From NCBI GenBank assembly GCA_021432635.1, contig MU270045.1, forward strand, positions 522,867-586,866: 64,000 nt of DNA, written 5' to 3'. The notes below the pieces were generated by a model. It saw only the letters and a list, made by a program, of their open reading frames with translations. It ran no database searches and had not been told where the DNA came from. Below are positions 23,412-37,946 of the stretch, one piece after another (the stretch's first letter is position 1; every line of letters begins with the position of its first letter). This DNA is from Thozetella sp. PMI_491 (lineage: Eukaryota; Ascomycota; Sordariomycetes; Chaetosphaeriales; Chaetosphaeriaceae). The position numbers and the translations under genes are program-made.

Positions 23412-24647
23412 GCTCCGAGGGACTATGGGATTGAGTGTTAGCAAAAGATTGAACGCTGACCCCTTGGGATGGGTATGAGATGGAAGTGACAAACGGATCA
23501 AGACCGCAACAAAGGCGGGCCGTCAACTGAGGACAAAGTTGTGTTTGAAAAGTGATACGGGCTCTAGGGGCGAAGGGAAAAAACAAGAAAAGTGAGAAAG
23601 ACGGGGAAGAGGCAAAGTTCGTGGCTGCTGTAAACACACGAGATTGATACTAGCAGCCCGAGGATAAGGTGCTTCGCCATGCAATTGGTGTGCGCCTATC
23701 TTTCGTCCACTTGAAATGGCTAGTGAGTTACAGCAGATGTGAAGTTGACTCACCAGAAAAGGACGATGAGGATTACAGGGTCAGATAGTATTTGCCTAGG
23801 TTGAAAGGGGGTTGTTGGTAAGAAGCTGCAAGCTCAACAGCTCGGATGTAGGATGTGACTAGGCGGTGGGACAGACTCGAGTGTGAGAGCTAGAATAAGA
23901 TCCAGAGTGAGAAGATGAGAAAGGGTGGGGGACGGAGGGGCCGCGGAGGAGAGATTGGAGTTGAGAGAGGAGGGGAGGTGGAATTTATAGTTGAGGGCAG
24001 ATCGCGTTGTGCCTGCGGTGGAAGAGGGACAAGGCTAGGAGAAAGAAGGTGATGTGGGGGAGTAAAGGTAAAGTGACCTAGATATGAGATCGGTACAGAT
24101 GAAACGGAGTTCCTGGCAAGTATGCGTGTGCAATAGGGTCGCCGGGTGGGGAGGGCAACGTTTCTCTTAGAGAGTACCCGGACTGATCGCAGTGTCTTTC
24201 CGAATCCAAGGTGGCCAGTAGGGTTGGCGATACTCATGGGCTGGTGTCGAAAAGGAAGTATCTTGTCCTGTTGCAAAGTGCTGCGAGAGTGGAAAGACAC
24301 CCACGAGGCAAGGGTGGCGAGTAGGACAGGGACGGTGACGGGTACGTCCACTTCTCCCTATCACCTTTCCTTATCGTACCTAGGCTATTTGGGGCGAGGG
24401 TGATGGGGACATATAGGTCGGCGAGAGGCTTTAGCAACCGACCGAGGGTAAGGATGAAGAAAGCAGAAAGCCCAGGAGATGCTAACCCGAGGCATCCCAG
24501 CTAACTAGATTCCACTGATAACTACAAAGCAGCCTGGTGCGGCTTGATTCTGTATGTCGCCGAACGCCTGCCCTGTACTTAGCCCGAGAGAAAAGTCCCA
24601 CCTTCATGCATAAACACCAGCTTTGCTACAATACACGAAGTCACAAT
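23412..24647. other. 1.2 kb intergenic region, GTPase promoter
   Basis: It lies between the GTPase start and the CFIm25 stop, both on the - strand. It is strongly purine-rich on the + strand (pyrimidine-rich on the coding strand), as for a long leader. A 153-codon Pro/Ser-rich frame (24351-23890, -) is composition-driven and not called. Confidence 0.5.
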
Positions 24648-25507
<860 letters not shown>

Positions 25508-27123
25508 GATGGGGTCTTGGAGGAGGGATTTGGGGTTGTTGATGCCGATGGGATGGGTTCGACTGTGTCAGACGTCTCGCACCTCCGCGGCGTGGGGTCA
25601 GGAAGCGTCGTTGAAAGCCCGGCTTGGCCACACCAGGGAGACTGGAGGTTGATGTTGGCAATTCGAGGCTCCAGCTCCCAGAAAAGTCCCGGCCAGCTGC
25701 CCCGTTCGGGAAGGCGGTGTGAAGCCCGCTTGCTTGGCAGCCGCACGACCGCCATCAAAAGGGGACGTGGCTACACAGCATTGAGATTTCAGGGTACTTT
25801 TTTGTATCTAGGTACCTTCGGTACCTTGTTTAGAACCCAGCTCGAATGGGTTCACAACGACATCGTCGACGCATTCGCCACGTACTTTGCATGCCTCTTC
25901 TTCTTACCTAAGGTAGGTGCCTCGCAGGCATCGCATGTCCGCATCATTGGCGACGGCACAGCTGGCATAATGGCATGATTCAATACAAACTTGGCCCGGC
26001 CACCGCGAGCACCCAAACACGGCGTCCAAGGTGTGCAGCCCAGCTAGTATATGTATGCACATATGTCCCGTGTAGGCAAGACAGGCGAAAAACAATGAGC
26101 AATCTACCTTACCTGCCCCAGTATTCAAATACTGTCTCTACCCAGCTTGCTTCTAGGAATTTCTTCGCCAACACCTAGGCGAGATCGCGGCCGCCGAATA
26201 TCACTGAGAAAGCCTGGCTTGGGTGGGCATGGTCATTAGGCCCTGAGTTGGCTGCGGAGATATGAAGGCGAGGGGTCTCAGGAACCCCTCGCCCTTGCCG
26301 ATTCGGGTCCGATGGCAGGGTGCGGACGGACAGGGCGCGGCGGCGAGCGCTTCTGACTCGTCCAAAAGCTGCGGTGCTACGGTGCCTACCTTACCTACAG
26401 TACCTAGCCCAGGTTGCTAGACATGTATGAGGGAGGGTCTATGTACCTAGTTCGCAAGCTCCTCTGTGCCGGAACTACGGAATACAGAATGACGTATTAC
26501 TAATTACGCCAACACTAAATCCTCGCCTTCTCAAGTCTGATTCGGCCCTAGGCTTCCATTTGTCTGTACCAATCTCGAGTTTATTTTTTTTTGGCTTCAC
26601 CAACAGCAATTGCTGCTTTGTCAGGCAGCGCACACCGCCTATGACAAGGCAGCCCCAGCTGGCTGCATGACGCGCCCCTCCTCCTGAGTGAGCTCCCCAG
26701 CCCGCCCCCCCCCCACTCTCCTGCCATTGTTGGCTGGGATGCAAGGTAGGAGTGGATGGCCTTGACATCCCCGGCCCACTGAGGCTTTCGGCTTCTCGCC
26801 CCTAGGCCTTATCGCCGGACTTTTTCGCGCCAGCACTCCTTTTGTCCCAACTCCTTGCTTGTTTTCTCTTCGATTTCATCCGGGACAGCAGATATTATAC
26901 CTGAGCTCGCGACGGCATCACACATCCTACCCGAACCCCGCGATTGCCCAAGACAAGACCTCTTTCGCGGCCGCCTTGACACTCGTGTATATTCGAGCGA
27001 GCTTTCCTTGTGTACCGAGGAGCTCCTCCCCCCACCTCTAAGCTCCAGAGGTCCGGCTTCGGCTGCACCAGCTCTGTCTATGATGAGCTTCGGGCTCTAG
27101 CCTTGACAACACCCGTTTCCCAA
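25508..27123. promoter_or_regulatory. divergent intergenic region between CFIm25 and the ABC transporter
   Basis: No gene supported. GGTACC and TACAGTACC motifs cluster at about 25793-25830 and 26385-26410. The last 250 bases are C/T-rich on the + strand and look like the transporter leader. A T-tract lies near 26583-26592. Confidence 0.5.
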
Positions 27124-30100
27124 ATGCGCTTCGACTTCGACGAAGGCCCTGGGTCGCAAAAGACCATCGTCCTTGAGTCTGGCTCCTTTACAGGCTACCG
27201 TCCTCCCCTTCAGCTGGGAAGCGGTTACCTCAGCGCGACAGAGTCGTTCAAGCAGCCGCTATGTGGCAATGAGGAGGGCTGGGGCCCTTTGAGCCCCTTC
27301 CGCTACGACTTCACGCCGTGTTTTATCGACGTCTGGGTGTTTTCTGTGGCGGCCTTCGGCCTGGTGGTTGGCTCCATCGCTGTCTGGTGGCTAGTTAAGC
27401 GGCGGAAGCCGACCGACATTCCCAAGGACTGGCACTTTTGGACAAAACAGGTACGCACGCACATCTCGTGGGGCCCATGCGTGACGATATACTAACTCGA
27501 GCCTGTTAGGTTCTCCTTGGCTTCATCATCGCCGACTCGGCCGTTCTGCTTGGCATCCAAATCGTCAATTACCCCGACATATGGTTCGGCGACTTTCGCG
27601 TTTGGACCACCGCTGCTACCATCCTGTCGCTCTTCGTCATCTTCACCATCCAGTGGCTTGAGCACTCCCGGCTGCGCAATGCCAATGGTGTCGTATTGTT
27701 CTACTGGCTCTTCCTGCTCATCGCCCTCGCTGTCAAGCTTCGGTCTCTCGTCTCGCAGCAGATCTATGCCAACAATCTTCCGTACTTCGTTACCTACTGC
27801 GTCGGATATGGTCTTGCGGTTGGCGAGTTCTTCCTCGAGTGGCTATGGCCCAAGAAAATCAGTGCATACGAGGCCTTGGTCGAAGAGGAGGAGTGCCCGG
27901 TGGAGTACGCCACGGTCTTCTCTCTGCTAACCTTCTCGTGGATGACGCCGTTGATGAAGTACGGGTACAAGGAGTATCTCATGGAGGAGGACCTCTGGGC
28001 CTTGTCGAAGACGGATGCGACAAGCGCCACAAGCTCGGCTTTCGAGAAGGCCTGGGCCCACGAGCTGGAGCACAATAAGCATCCATCATTGTGGATTGCC
28101 CTTTTCCGCGCCTATGGCGGCCCTTACATGCTCGCGGCTGTCTTCAAGGTCGGCAATGATCTGTCTGCGTTTGCTCAGCCGCAACTGCTAAGATACCTGA
28201 TCTCATTTGTGGGCTCGTATGACAAAGAGGGCGAAGAGAGACAGCCTTTCATCAAAGGTGCTGCCATCGCCCTAGCCATGTTCGCAGTTGCTACTTTGCA
28301 GACGACCATGATCCATCAGTACTTTCAGCTTGCCTTCGTTACGGGCATGCGCATCAAGGGTGGTCTGACAGCTTCCATCTACCGAAAGGCACTCAGGCTC
28401 TCAAACGAAGGCCGCTCTACCAAGACAACTGGCGACGTGGTCAATTACATGGCGGTCGACGCTCAAAGGCTTCAAGACCTAGTCCAGTCCCTCCAGCAGG
28501 TATGGTCAGCGCCCTTTCAGATCACCATTTGCATGATCTCTCTCTACCAGCTGGTTGGCTGGAGCATGCTCGCGGGTATCGGCGTCATGCTCGTCATGAT
28601 TCCGATCAATGGCCTCATCGCTAGGATGATGAAAAGGCTTCAGAAGCAACAGATGAAGTACAAGGATGCCCGCAGCCGCTTGATTGCCGAGATCGTCAAC
28701 AACATGAAGTCCATCAAGCTTTATGCCTGGGGCGCTGCTTTTATGAACAAGCTCAACTACGTTCGGAATGACCAAGAGTTAAAGAATCTCCGCAAGATCG
28801 GTGCTGGCCAAGCCTTCGCCAACTTCACCTGGTCCACAACGCCGTTTTTTGTGTCTTGCTCCACCTTTGCGGTGTACGTTCTCACCCACGACGCTCCCCT
28901 GACGACCGAGATCATCTTCCCGGCTTTGGCCCTCTATAACCTCTTAACATTCCCTCTCGCCGTTCTCCCCATGGTTATCACCTCCATCATCGAGGCCACC
29001 GTTGCCGTCGGCCGCCTCACGTCCTACCTGACCGCCGAAGAGATCCAGCCCGATGCCATCACTGTTAAGCCCGCTGCCGAGGAGATTGGAGACGAGTCCG
29101 TTCTCGTTCGTGACGCTACTTTCTCTTGGAATCGCCACGAGAAGAAGGATGTGCTCAAGAACATTCACTTCACAGCGCACAAAGGAGAGCTTTCGTGCGT
29201 GGTTGGTCGTGTTGGCGCAGGCAAAAGCTCCTTTCTTCAGAGTATCTTAGGCGACTTGTGGAAGGTTCAAGGCGAGGTAACGGTCCACGGTACCATTGCA
29301 TATGTCGCTCAACAGCCTTGGATCATGAACGCTACCGTACGAGAGAACATTGTGTTTGGGTATCGATATGACTCCAGTTTCTACGAAAAGACAGTCAAGG
29401 CATGTGCCCTGCTCGACGACTTCGCCCAGCTCCCAGACGGCGATGAGACAGTTGTTGGAGAACGAGGTATCTCCCTGAGCGGAGGCCAAAAGGCCAGGGT
29501 CGCCTTGGCCAGAGCAGTCTATGCCAGGGCCGATGTGTATCTGCTGGACGACTGCTTGTCAGCTGTCGATTCTCATGTCGGCAGGCATTTGATTAGGAAT
29601 GTCCTCGGTCCCAACGGCCTCCTAAGCTCTAAGACCCGGATTCTAGCTACGAATTCCATTCCTGTTTTGGTTGAATCCGACTTCATCACCTTGCTGAAGG
29701 ACGGTAGTGTGGCGGAGAAGGGGACCTTCGAGCAGCTCATGGCCATGCGAGGACTGGTTTCTGACCTCATGAAGACTGCCGGAGGGCAGAACGATTCCGC
29801 CCAGCCGTCGCAGCCTGGCTCCCCGGGCGGCAGTGGCAACGACCCCGATAGCGAGACCTCTACTGTCATTGAAGCCGAGAGCAGCCAGGAAAAAGAGGAA
29901 ATGGAAGAGGCTCAAGAACGCCTGGGCACTCTGGAGGCCATCAAACCAGGCCCGGGGGCATCGTCAGCCAGCTCTCGAAAGCGCTCCGGCAGCAAGGCCA
30001 CCTTGCGTCGGGCTAGTGCCGCCAGCTTTAGAGGACCCAGAGGCAAACTCTCGGATGAAGAGAGCCCAAGCAAGACGCGACAGGCAAAAGAACACTCAGA

Positions 30101-32904
30101 ACACGGAAAAGTCAAGTGGTCCGTCTACGCCGAATACGCCAAGACAAATGATCTCGGCGCCGTCGCCGTCTATCTGACGGCCCTCGTGGCCGCCCAGGCC
30201 GCCAATATGGGCGGCAGCGTTTGGCTAAAGAACTGGGCAGACACTAACACAAAGGCTGGGCATAACCCTGATGTGGGCAAATATATCGGGATCTACTTTG
30301 TCTTCGGTATAGGAGCTGCTGGCCTCACACTAGTTCAGACCTTGCTTCTCTGGATATTCTGCTCCATCGAGGTAGGTAACCCCTGGCAAGGCGGTTAGCG
30401 AGGACAAGAAGCCTAATCCTCGTACCTAGGCATCGCGTAAGCTACACGAGAGAATGGCCACAGCCATCTTCCGATCGCCTATGTCCTTCTTTGACGTAAC
30501 ACCTGCTGGCCGAATTCTTAACCGGTTTTCAAGGTGCGTATCGACACATCCTTCATTTCATCCACTCACCTCCTTCCTCGGGCCACCAAGCTAGCTAGAT
30601 CTCACGCAATGCGAGATAAATCGAGCCAAGTGGCTTCGCCCGGTGTGGTAGGGCAACGTCAGGCGACTTGTCACCCGTTCCACTCACGGGCCAGAAAACA
30701 GCCCGGTTCGGCGCTAGGTGCCTGGGCAGCCAACGATGATCGACGACTGGTGGTTCCAGTGCATGTCAATCTATGAATGCTGACCCCATGCTTCTAGCGA
30801 CATCTACCGCGTCGACGAGCTCCTGGGGCGGACATTTAACATGCTCTTTGTAAACCTAGCCAAATCTGGCTTCACCTTGGTCCTTATCTCCGTGTCCACG
30901 CCGGCGTTTGTGGCATTGATCCTACCCCTGAGCCTTATCTACGTCTGGATCCAGCGTTACTACCTGCGTACATCACGCGAACTCAAAAGGTTGGACAGCA
31001 TTAGCCGGAGCCCGATTTATGCCCATTTCCAAGAGTCCCTAGGCGGCATCTCCACCATCCGGGCATACCGGCAGCAAGACAGGTTCACACTCGAAAACGA
31101 GTGGCGAGTCGACGCCAACCTTCGGGCTTACTTCCCGTCAATTAGCGCGAATCGATGGCTCGCCATTAGACTCGAGTTCATCGGTGCCATCATCATTCTT
31201 GCCGCCGCCGGACTCTCTATTATCTCGGTGGCCGGCGGCTCTGGCCTTGGCCCTGGAATGGTTGGCCTGGCTATGTCGTATGCGCTGCAGATCACCACCT
31301 CGCTCAACTGGATCGTCCGCCAGAGCGTCGAGGTAGAGACCAACATCGTGTCCGTAGAACGCGTGCTCGAGTATGCTCGTCTCCCGAGCGAAGCGCCGGA
31401 GATCATTCATCGCAACCGTCCCCCAGTCAGCTGGCCAGCTAGGGGTGAAGTAGAGTTCCGGAACTACAGCACCCGGTACCGCGAGGGCTTGGACCTCGTA
31501 CTCAACAATATCAATTTGGACATCAAATCACACGAGAAGATCGGCGTCGTGGGGCGGACTGGAGCCGGCAAGTCGTCTCTCACCCTTGCCCTGTTCAGGA
31601 TCATCGAGCCAGTCACCGGCAATATTGGCATAGATGGTCTCAACACGACATCCATTGGCCTGCTGGATCTTCGGCGCCGTCTCGCCATTATCCCACAAGA
31701 TGCGGCCCTTTTTGAAGGCACAATTCGCGACAATCTTGACCCCGCTGGGGTGCATGACGATACGGAGCTTTGGTCCGTTTTAGGTACGTGGTCTCGCACG
31801 CCGACCAATCCGTCCTCTCTCCCTCTCCCTGGTGAAGACCATACACCCTCCTCTACTCGCCCCGGCCATAGGTTGCCTGGCTATGGTCGCCCCGTGAGAC
31901 GGCGTGACAGTTGACTAATGCACCTCTACAGAGCACGCCCGGCTAAAGGACCACGTATCAACCATGGAGGGTGGCCTGGAGGCTAAGATTACCGAAGGAG
32001 GTAAGACTATGTTTGCCCGACCTTGTTTCCCGCCTGTGCGCTTTCTGTCGGCTTTCACATGCCCCGGGTCTACTTCGTCAAACCAATGCCAGTGGTCTAG
32101 TGACTCCGGTGTGCCTGCGCGGCTAGCCGCGTGTGTCCGACGATGCACAGCTGCTGGATACGAGGCTCCGGCCCGGATGTCTTGAGTAGCCTCAACGGTT
32201 CTCTTGTACATCGTCGGGCTGGGTTCTTCGCTCTTGGCAGCCCGGTGGTAGCTGTCTTGCCAACCTAGCGAGGTAGCCTCGTTGGTCGCAGCAATCATCC
32301 GCGAGCACCGCATTGCACGTCTATCTTTTCTCTGCTGCGTGCGGCACGCCCGAATGGCCGTGCTGCTAGGCGGCAGAGTCCATACCTCTACTTCCCCCTC
32401 CCCCCCGCGGCACCTACTCTTGTTCTTGGTGTGACCCCTCCACTACGGGACTATGTGCCGAGCGAGCGATGGGATTACATGCATCTGCCCAGTCGATTTC
32501 GTTATCTTCAAACGCTACCCCCTCCGCTTACCGTCTCCCCCATAATGCCAATGAACGTTCACTGACCACTTTTGCCACTAGGATCGAACTTGTCCCAAGG
32601 CCAGCGGCAGCTTGTATCCCTTGCACGTGCCATGCTTACACCGTCCAACATCTTGGTGCTAGATGAAGCCACGGCAGCCGTGGACGTGCAGACCGACGCG
32701 TTAATCCAGCAGACACTCCGTGGGCCCATGTTCGCCAACCGCACCATCATCACTGTGGCCCATCGCATCAACACGATCCTCGACAGTGATCGGGTGGTCG
32801 TCCTGCAGCGTGGCGAGGTCGTCGAATTCGACACACCTCAGAAGCTTATTGCCGACAAGGGCAGCTTCTACAGCTTGGTGAAGGAGGCCGGTTTGACTGA
32901 ATGA
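27124..32904 (+). CDS. YCF1: vacuolar ABCC transporter, Ycf1/MRP type
   Basis: Exons 27124-27450, 27510-30371, 30430-30533, 30798-31783, 31932-32000 and 32582-32904 give 1556 residues, the usual Ycf1 length. Family members pump glutathione conjugates and metal-glutathione complexes into the vacuole. Order: TMD0 (about 40-200), linker, TMD1, NBD1 with Walker [10 protein letters not shown] (about 675), signature LSGGQ and Walker B LLDD, then a Ser-rich linker with RKRS and TLRRAS kinase-type sites, TMD2, and NBD2 with Walker [10 protein letters not shown] (about 1349), signature LSQGQ, Walker B LVLDEAT and H-loop AHR. NBD1 is degenerate in the ABCC way: Asp replaces the catalytic Glu and Asn the H-loop His. 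Exon 3-4 joining restores [12 protein letters not shown]. Introns 3 to 5 are 264, 148 and 581 nt, long for this genome; the last splits NBD2 between Walker A and the signature. Confidence 0.95.
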
Positions 32905-35900
32905 GGCAGGGTGAAGGGTCAAATAGGCGCGTAAAATATAGCAGTCATCCAAAGATGTAGATAGACGGGTGTTCCTCATAAAAGGCAGATACTCCATGGG
33001 TCGTACGACAAGATTGAACAGAGTTACAGCCCAACACGTACGTGGACATCTATGCTGTGAAAAAGAGTGCTCTAGTCGAATTCCAAGTGAGTTAGTAGAG
33101 TTCGGCTCACCGCCGGTGCTCTTTGCTACCGTGTGCCCACTCCGCAAGCACGCCTTCCGCCGGACCAACATTTGCCGTAGACGACCACGAGGCTAAGCTA
33201 GACCTGAAGGGTAAGCAGGGGTGCTCGCGCTCAGAAATCGTGACTGTGGTGGCATGCGGTGTATCCCGTAAGGGAGACGGGAAGCGGGCGAGGGGGGTGA
33301 TCGCACGACGCCTCCATCCATTAATTCAGTCGATTGTGCCTGATCGTCTTTGATGCCGTAGAATGGCACAGCCGATACCAGCATGCTGCTCGCCCCAAGC
33401 GGCGGATTAAGCCCCGAAGGTGCCCCTCGGTCGTATGGGAAACCGCCTGGGAGGGAGGGCAGGAGGAAAAGAGGTGGGTGGCAGGTGGTGGTGATGGATG
33501 GCTAGCTGGGGTTTAGGATGGGGTGCTTGGCATCGGGTGGAAGAGGCTTTAGATATTGTCAAGCCCCTCGCAGCGATAGGGCCTCGCCTATGCAGTCATA
33601 GCCCGTAGTGGATGTGTGCCGTCGAGCAGACGAGCGCACACGACAGAGGGTCAGCATATGGACAGTTTGAAAATTGTACATAAAGGTTGGGTTTCGTGGC
33701 CGGGATACCCGAGGGACTGTGGCCCATGGGGAAACGATGGGTCGAGTTAGGCTGCTACCTCCCCCTACCACTTGCACACTCTTCCCACTCCCCCCTTTGG
33801 GGCCGGTGCTACATAGGGGCTAGATCTGCCTTGGATTTCTTCCCATAGAAACTCCTGGCCCGCCTCTCGGTGCCGCTAGCCCGCAGGAGCGAGCGGCAAC
33901 GTGAGACAGCGTCTCTGCACAACCTTGGTGCTATGATATCCGGACAAAAGAAGATGCCGCATTTGGGCGGCGGGAAGGGACCAGCGTCACAGTCCCACTT
34001 GAACCGATGCTGTCAGCCCCGAGAGGGCCACGGCCGGTGGGAAGACACCGGCAGGTGATTACTATTTGAGCATGTAGCGGCCACGAACGCCGGTGTCACC
34101 CGGCGTACCCCAGTTCTAAGATTTAGCCGGCATCTCCAAACGCCAAAACATGCCTCGGAGACGGTCTACATGGAGCGATGATGGTAGTGAAGCCGCTGCC
34201 GTCTGGCCGACTTGACCAGCAGTGTGACCAGGGTGGATGCGAGGATGACTGAGCCAAGGTTTGCAATGGGACGGCAGGACAAAAATAGTGTGGGGTGGTA
34301 GGTGCTTGTGCCGTCCACACACCGTCCACCTCCTGCTGGGTTCCTAGCTGGGAAGATTTTCGTCGGTCGAGAGCATGAGGGTGGTTGTGTGGCGGCGGCT
34401 AGTGGCCGCGGGGGCCAGAGCTCTTGGGACTTCTCTCCAGCGAACCATCCCCGTGTCCCTCATCCCAAAACGCGACGGCCAACGCCAGCGAGGAATCCTT
34501 ACCCACAGCTCACCGCCCGCCTGTATCCTCGGGATGGTTAGCTCCAGGCTCCGAAGCGCTGCTGAAGGCATTCGGTAAGACCTTCCACCTCTTGAGAGTC
34601 ATTGTCTCGCCCCATCTTTCGTGTGTGGCCAACGGCGGTAGCAGTAGCACCAGCAGCGTTGCGGTGAACACCTCAGGGATGCCTAGTGATGTTGCCTGCC
34701 GGTCCCGCCCCTCTCCGACTCTTTGCTGGGGGAGGGCAGGACGATGGTTTCTGCAAGACGGGTAGCAAATTGCATTTGAGGGAGGGGAGAGACTAAGACA
34801 GGTGCAATTGGATGCTCCAGTAAGGGCCGAGGGGCCCAACAAAAAAAGGCCTAGTACGGGCACACATTATGCAAGCCACGCCTGGGTGAGCAGGAGGTAC
34901 AGCTGGGGGAGGAGATGGGAGGATTCCTTTGGTGAAGGCTCCCGAGCTTTCTGCCGGGCAGGCGCTGTGCTATGCGGACGGATACTGCACATGGGATGCC
35001 AGTGGCACGAGGATCAGTGAGCAAAATAAGCAAGCTCGCAGCGCCCTCGCAGCATGTGAAGCCTGGGAGCGGCAGAGATGGTGTGGTTCTTGCATATGGA
35101 GGGCAGGGTCTCGGATGACTGCTGTAGATCGCCAGAAGAAAACCTCCGCCCGCTCTCCAGTCCTCCAGTCCCCGCAACTTCTCGGGCGCAACTTCTCGAG
35201 CTTGGGACGGGCGGGGAAGGGAGCACTTTTGGTCTGACAAGCGGCTTTAGGGCAAGAGGAGGGGGGGGGGGGTTGGGGGGGGCGGAAACCCAGATGCCGG
35301 CATCCACGGTACATGGCGCAGCATCGCCGTATCAGGTCGGCTGTTGGTATTGCCTATGCTGTGATAGGGGACCGTCTTGAGGCGCCGGGCCGAGCTCTGT
35401 TGGTGATGGTGCTTCTCTGGGCTGCATGTCCCTGCCCTGGAAAGCAGGGTGTGGTGTGCAGCCGTTCCGCCCAGCTGGAGAGGTGATCGCCATCACAGGC
35501 CTTGAGCCCGAGCGTGCGCGCACGCGCCGAGCGACCGAGCCCGGGAAGAAGACCGCCACACATTAGGAACCCCGGGGGGGCGGCGAGGAGGAGAAGTATG
35601 GCTCGGCCACTGGGGGTCTCATTGGCCGCGAAAGGGCGGCGGCGGGCGTGCCCAAGAGGTCTGGGAAGTTTGGGAGGTCTGGGAGGTCTGGGGGGTGCGC
35701 CGCGCTCTGCAGACGATGCAGCCGTCTTCCATGTGCTTCGCCTAGAGTCCGTGGGTTGGCTGGCGATGCCTTGGGGTGGTCGATAGGCTGGTCGTGGGCT
35801 AGCGAATAGCTGTTCGTGCTAGCCACAGCGGTCTAGGGAGGATATGCAGCTCTTTTCCAAAGAGCATTAGCGTGGCAGGTTCCAGATGCTGTGTAACCCG

Positions 35901-37934
35901 GGGTGTGGACCAGCGCGTGTGGATGGATGTGGATGTCGACGCCTGTCGCTCCCAGGAAGCCAACCAACCTGTCAGCCCCGCCGAGAGGAAATATGTAGAT
36001 GACCAGCACGGCGCTGGCGCCGCAAGAAGGGTTCAGCCTGCAGCGAGAGACATGATCGGCGAGAGCCCTCCTTCTCTTTTCTCTCTTTCCTTTTCTTCTT
36101 TTTTTATTTGGCGCCGGCCGGGGGATATTGGAGATTTTGGGACATTTGGGGGATTTGGGGATATGATCATTTTGGGAAGGGGGGGAGGAGCAAATAGGTG
36201 GAGAGCAGAGAATCAGAGGGGGGGAGGAGCGGTTCGTTCAATACTTTTCCGTCTTCCCCCCCTTTTCCCAATCACTGGAAGCCACCACCCCGGAGGGGGA
36301 CAGGCGTGCCTCGGATCTAAAACCCATCGCCGATTTTTGTTTGTTGAGACACGAGCTGTCGCTTTTCATTCTGCTCTGCGGCCATGACTGCATGCATATA
36401 CCGCCTATGACTTATGCAAAGCCCCAAGGACGTTGTGCGAAACTGCCACAGGCCGGTAGCCCTTTGACGGCTGCCGTTCTCTTTTCATGCCCCGCCGGCC
36501 CGGGTGACGGCCCGGGGCAGGACCGTGTCCCTCCCTGTATCCCTTCTCTCCGTCCCTCAGCAGTCGAGACCATCTTACGTGGGTGGCACCCAGGGAATAC
36601 AGAGAGCCTGCATGCTTCGGTAGGATGAGGCAAAGAGGACGGCGGGAAATGGGCACACAACATGGTAGAGTGGATCCTGCGGCGAAACGTAGGGAATGTT
36701 TTAGCGAACCGGGCCAGGTCTCGACAGGTGGTGCTGTGTGTGCTGTGCTGTGTGCGGTGCGGTGCGGTGCGTGTAGTGCTAGACGGTAGCCGGCACTCGG
36801 TGTCATGGAAGTCAGCTGCGCGGTACTGCGGAGGCTCCAAAAAAAGGTCTCGGTTCCCCTACTGAACAGGGCCCTGGATACCACTAGTGTTAAGACCTAC
36901 CGCCACCGGAAAGGTGGGTGGCACTCGGTACCTCGGCATCCGGAGCACAAGGATCGGGAGAAGCTTGACTACAGATTCTTCATTCCCACCTTGCGATAAT
37001 ATGGTCCGGCGCTGCACTTGTGTCCAGGACGGAGTGCAGTGCTCCAGTACATGCTGTGGCGGGTACTGTACCTAGCAGGCAGCCTCGGTGGCCCTGCTAG
37101 CTCGCCGGCGGCCGGGTCTAGCGAGGGTGTCGGCTGCTCAGGAGACCCCGTATTCCCGCTATGGGCTCGCCGCCATGGGGCGGGAAGGCTTAAGTGGCTC
37201 AATATAGGTGCAGACCTGAGGCCCAGCATCGTCTCACAGAAACGCCACCGCCAGCTAGGGCCTGATATGACAGCAGGCATGCTTCAGCAGGACATCAGAG
37301 CAGGCCTTGGCAGAAAGTCGTACAGAGAGGCGCAAGGCGTCAATGTGGTGGTACTGTATACCCTCTCTCCCTCTTCCTTCCTTCCTCACTGCCGCGTGCT
37401 GGTCGCGAAAGCTCGCTCACAAGGCTCCATCCCGGCCGCAACGACGGCTCGGAGTCTAGCTTCGGGCCCCGGCTCGCGCCCACGGAATCATGGGTATGAT
37501 GGGTATGGGTGGGTTATTCGCTTCAAGAAAACAGGGCTCGTCGTCAGGGCATGTAGTAATAATAGAGACCTAGTTAGAGCTAGGAGCACCTGGCCTTTGG
37601 GTCCACGCCCCAGCAACCACGCGCAACGCCGGGATACGTCCTGTAGCGTGCCCATGACGACGCCGCGAGGTACTTTTGGTCTGGGTGGAAGGGGCCATTG
37701 GAGCTGCTCTTCGGGCACTTAGCGGTGAAGGGGCCAGGGGAATGAAGTTCCATCGAGGACGAGGACGGAAGTGTGCCTCCTGAATTGGATGTTGACTGCA
37801 GGATCCTCTTTCCCATTTTCCACGAACGGTACTACTTTGGCGCAATGCCTCCGCACTTCACAGGGAATCCATTCGACCCAGAGTCGCAGTTCCCCTCCCC
37901 CCTTTTCCGCCTCAATGAGGCACTACCAAGCAGG

Positions 37935-37946
37935 TACAGTACTGTA
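37935..37946. repeat. 12-bp palindrome TACAGTACTGTA
   Basis: A perfect inverted repeat in the gene-free block; one of a dispersed family sharing the TACAGTAC/GTACTGTA core. Confidence 0.8.

Noticed and set aside
23890-24351. 153-codon - strand frame upstream of the GTPase
   Set aside because: It is the translation of a pyrimidine-rich leader, giving Pro/Ser/Leu, with no conservation visible.
26583-26592. T-rich tract considered as a poly(A) or retroelement tail
   Set aside because: Too short, no target-site duplication and no element next to it.
37018-37722. 234-codon + strand frame in the gene-free block
   Set aside because: Composition is intergenic (Arg/Ser/Gly/Pro), no domain and no codon bias; it lies among TACAGTAC motifs.
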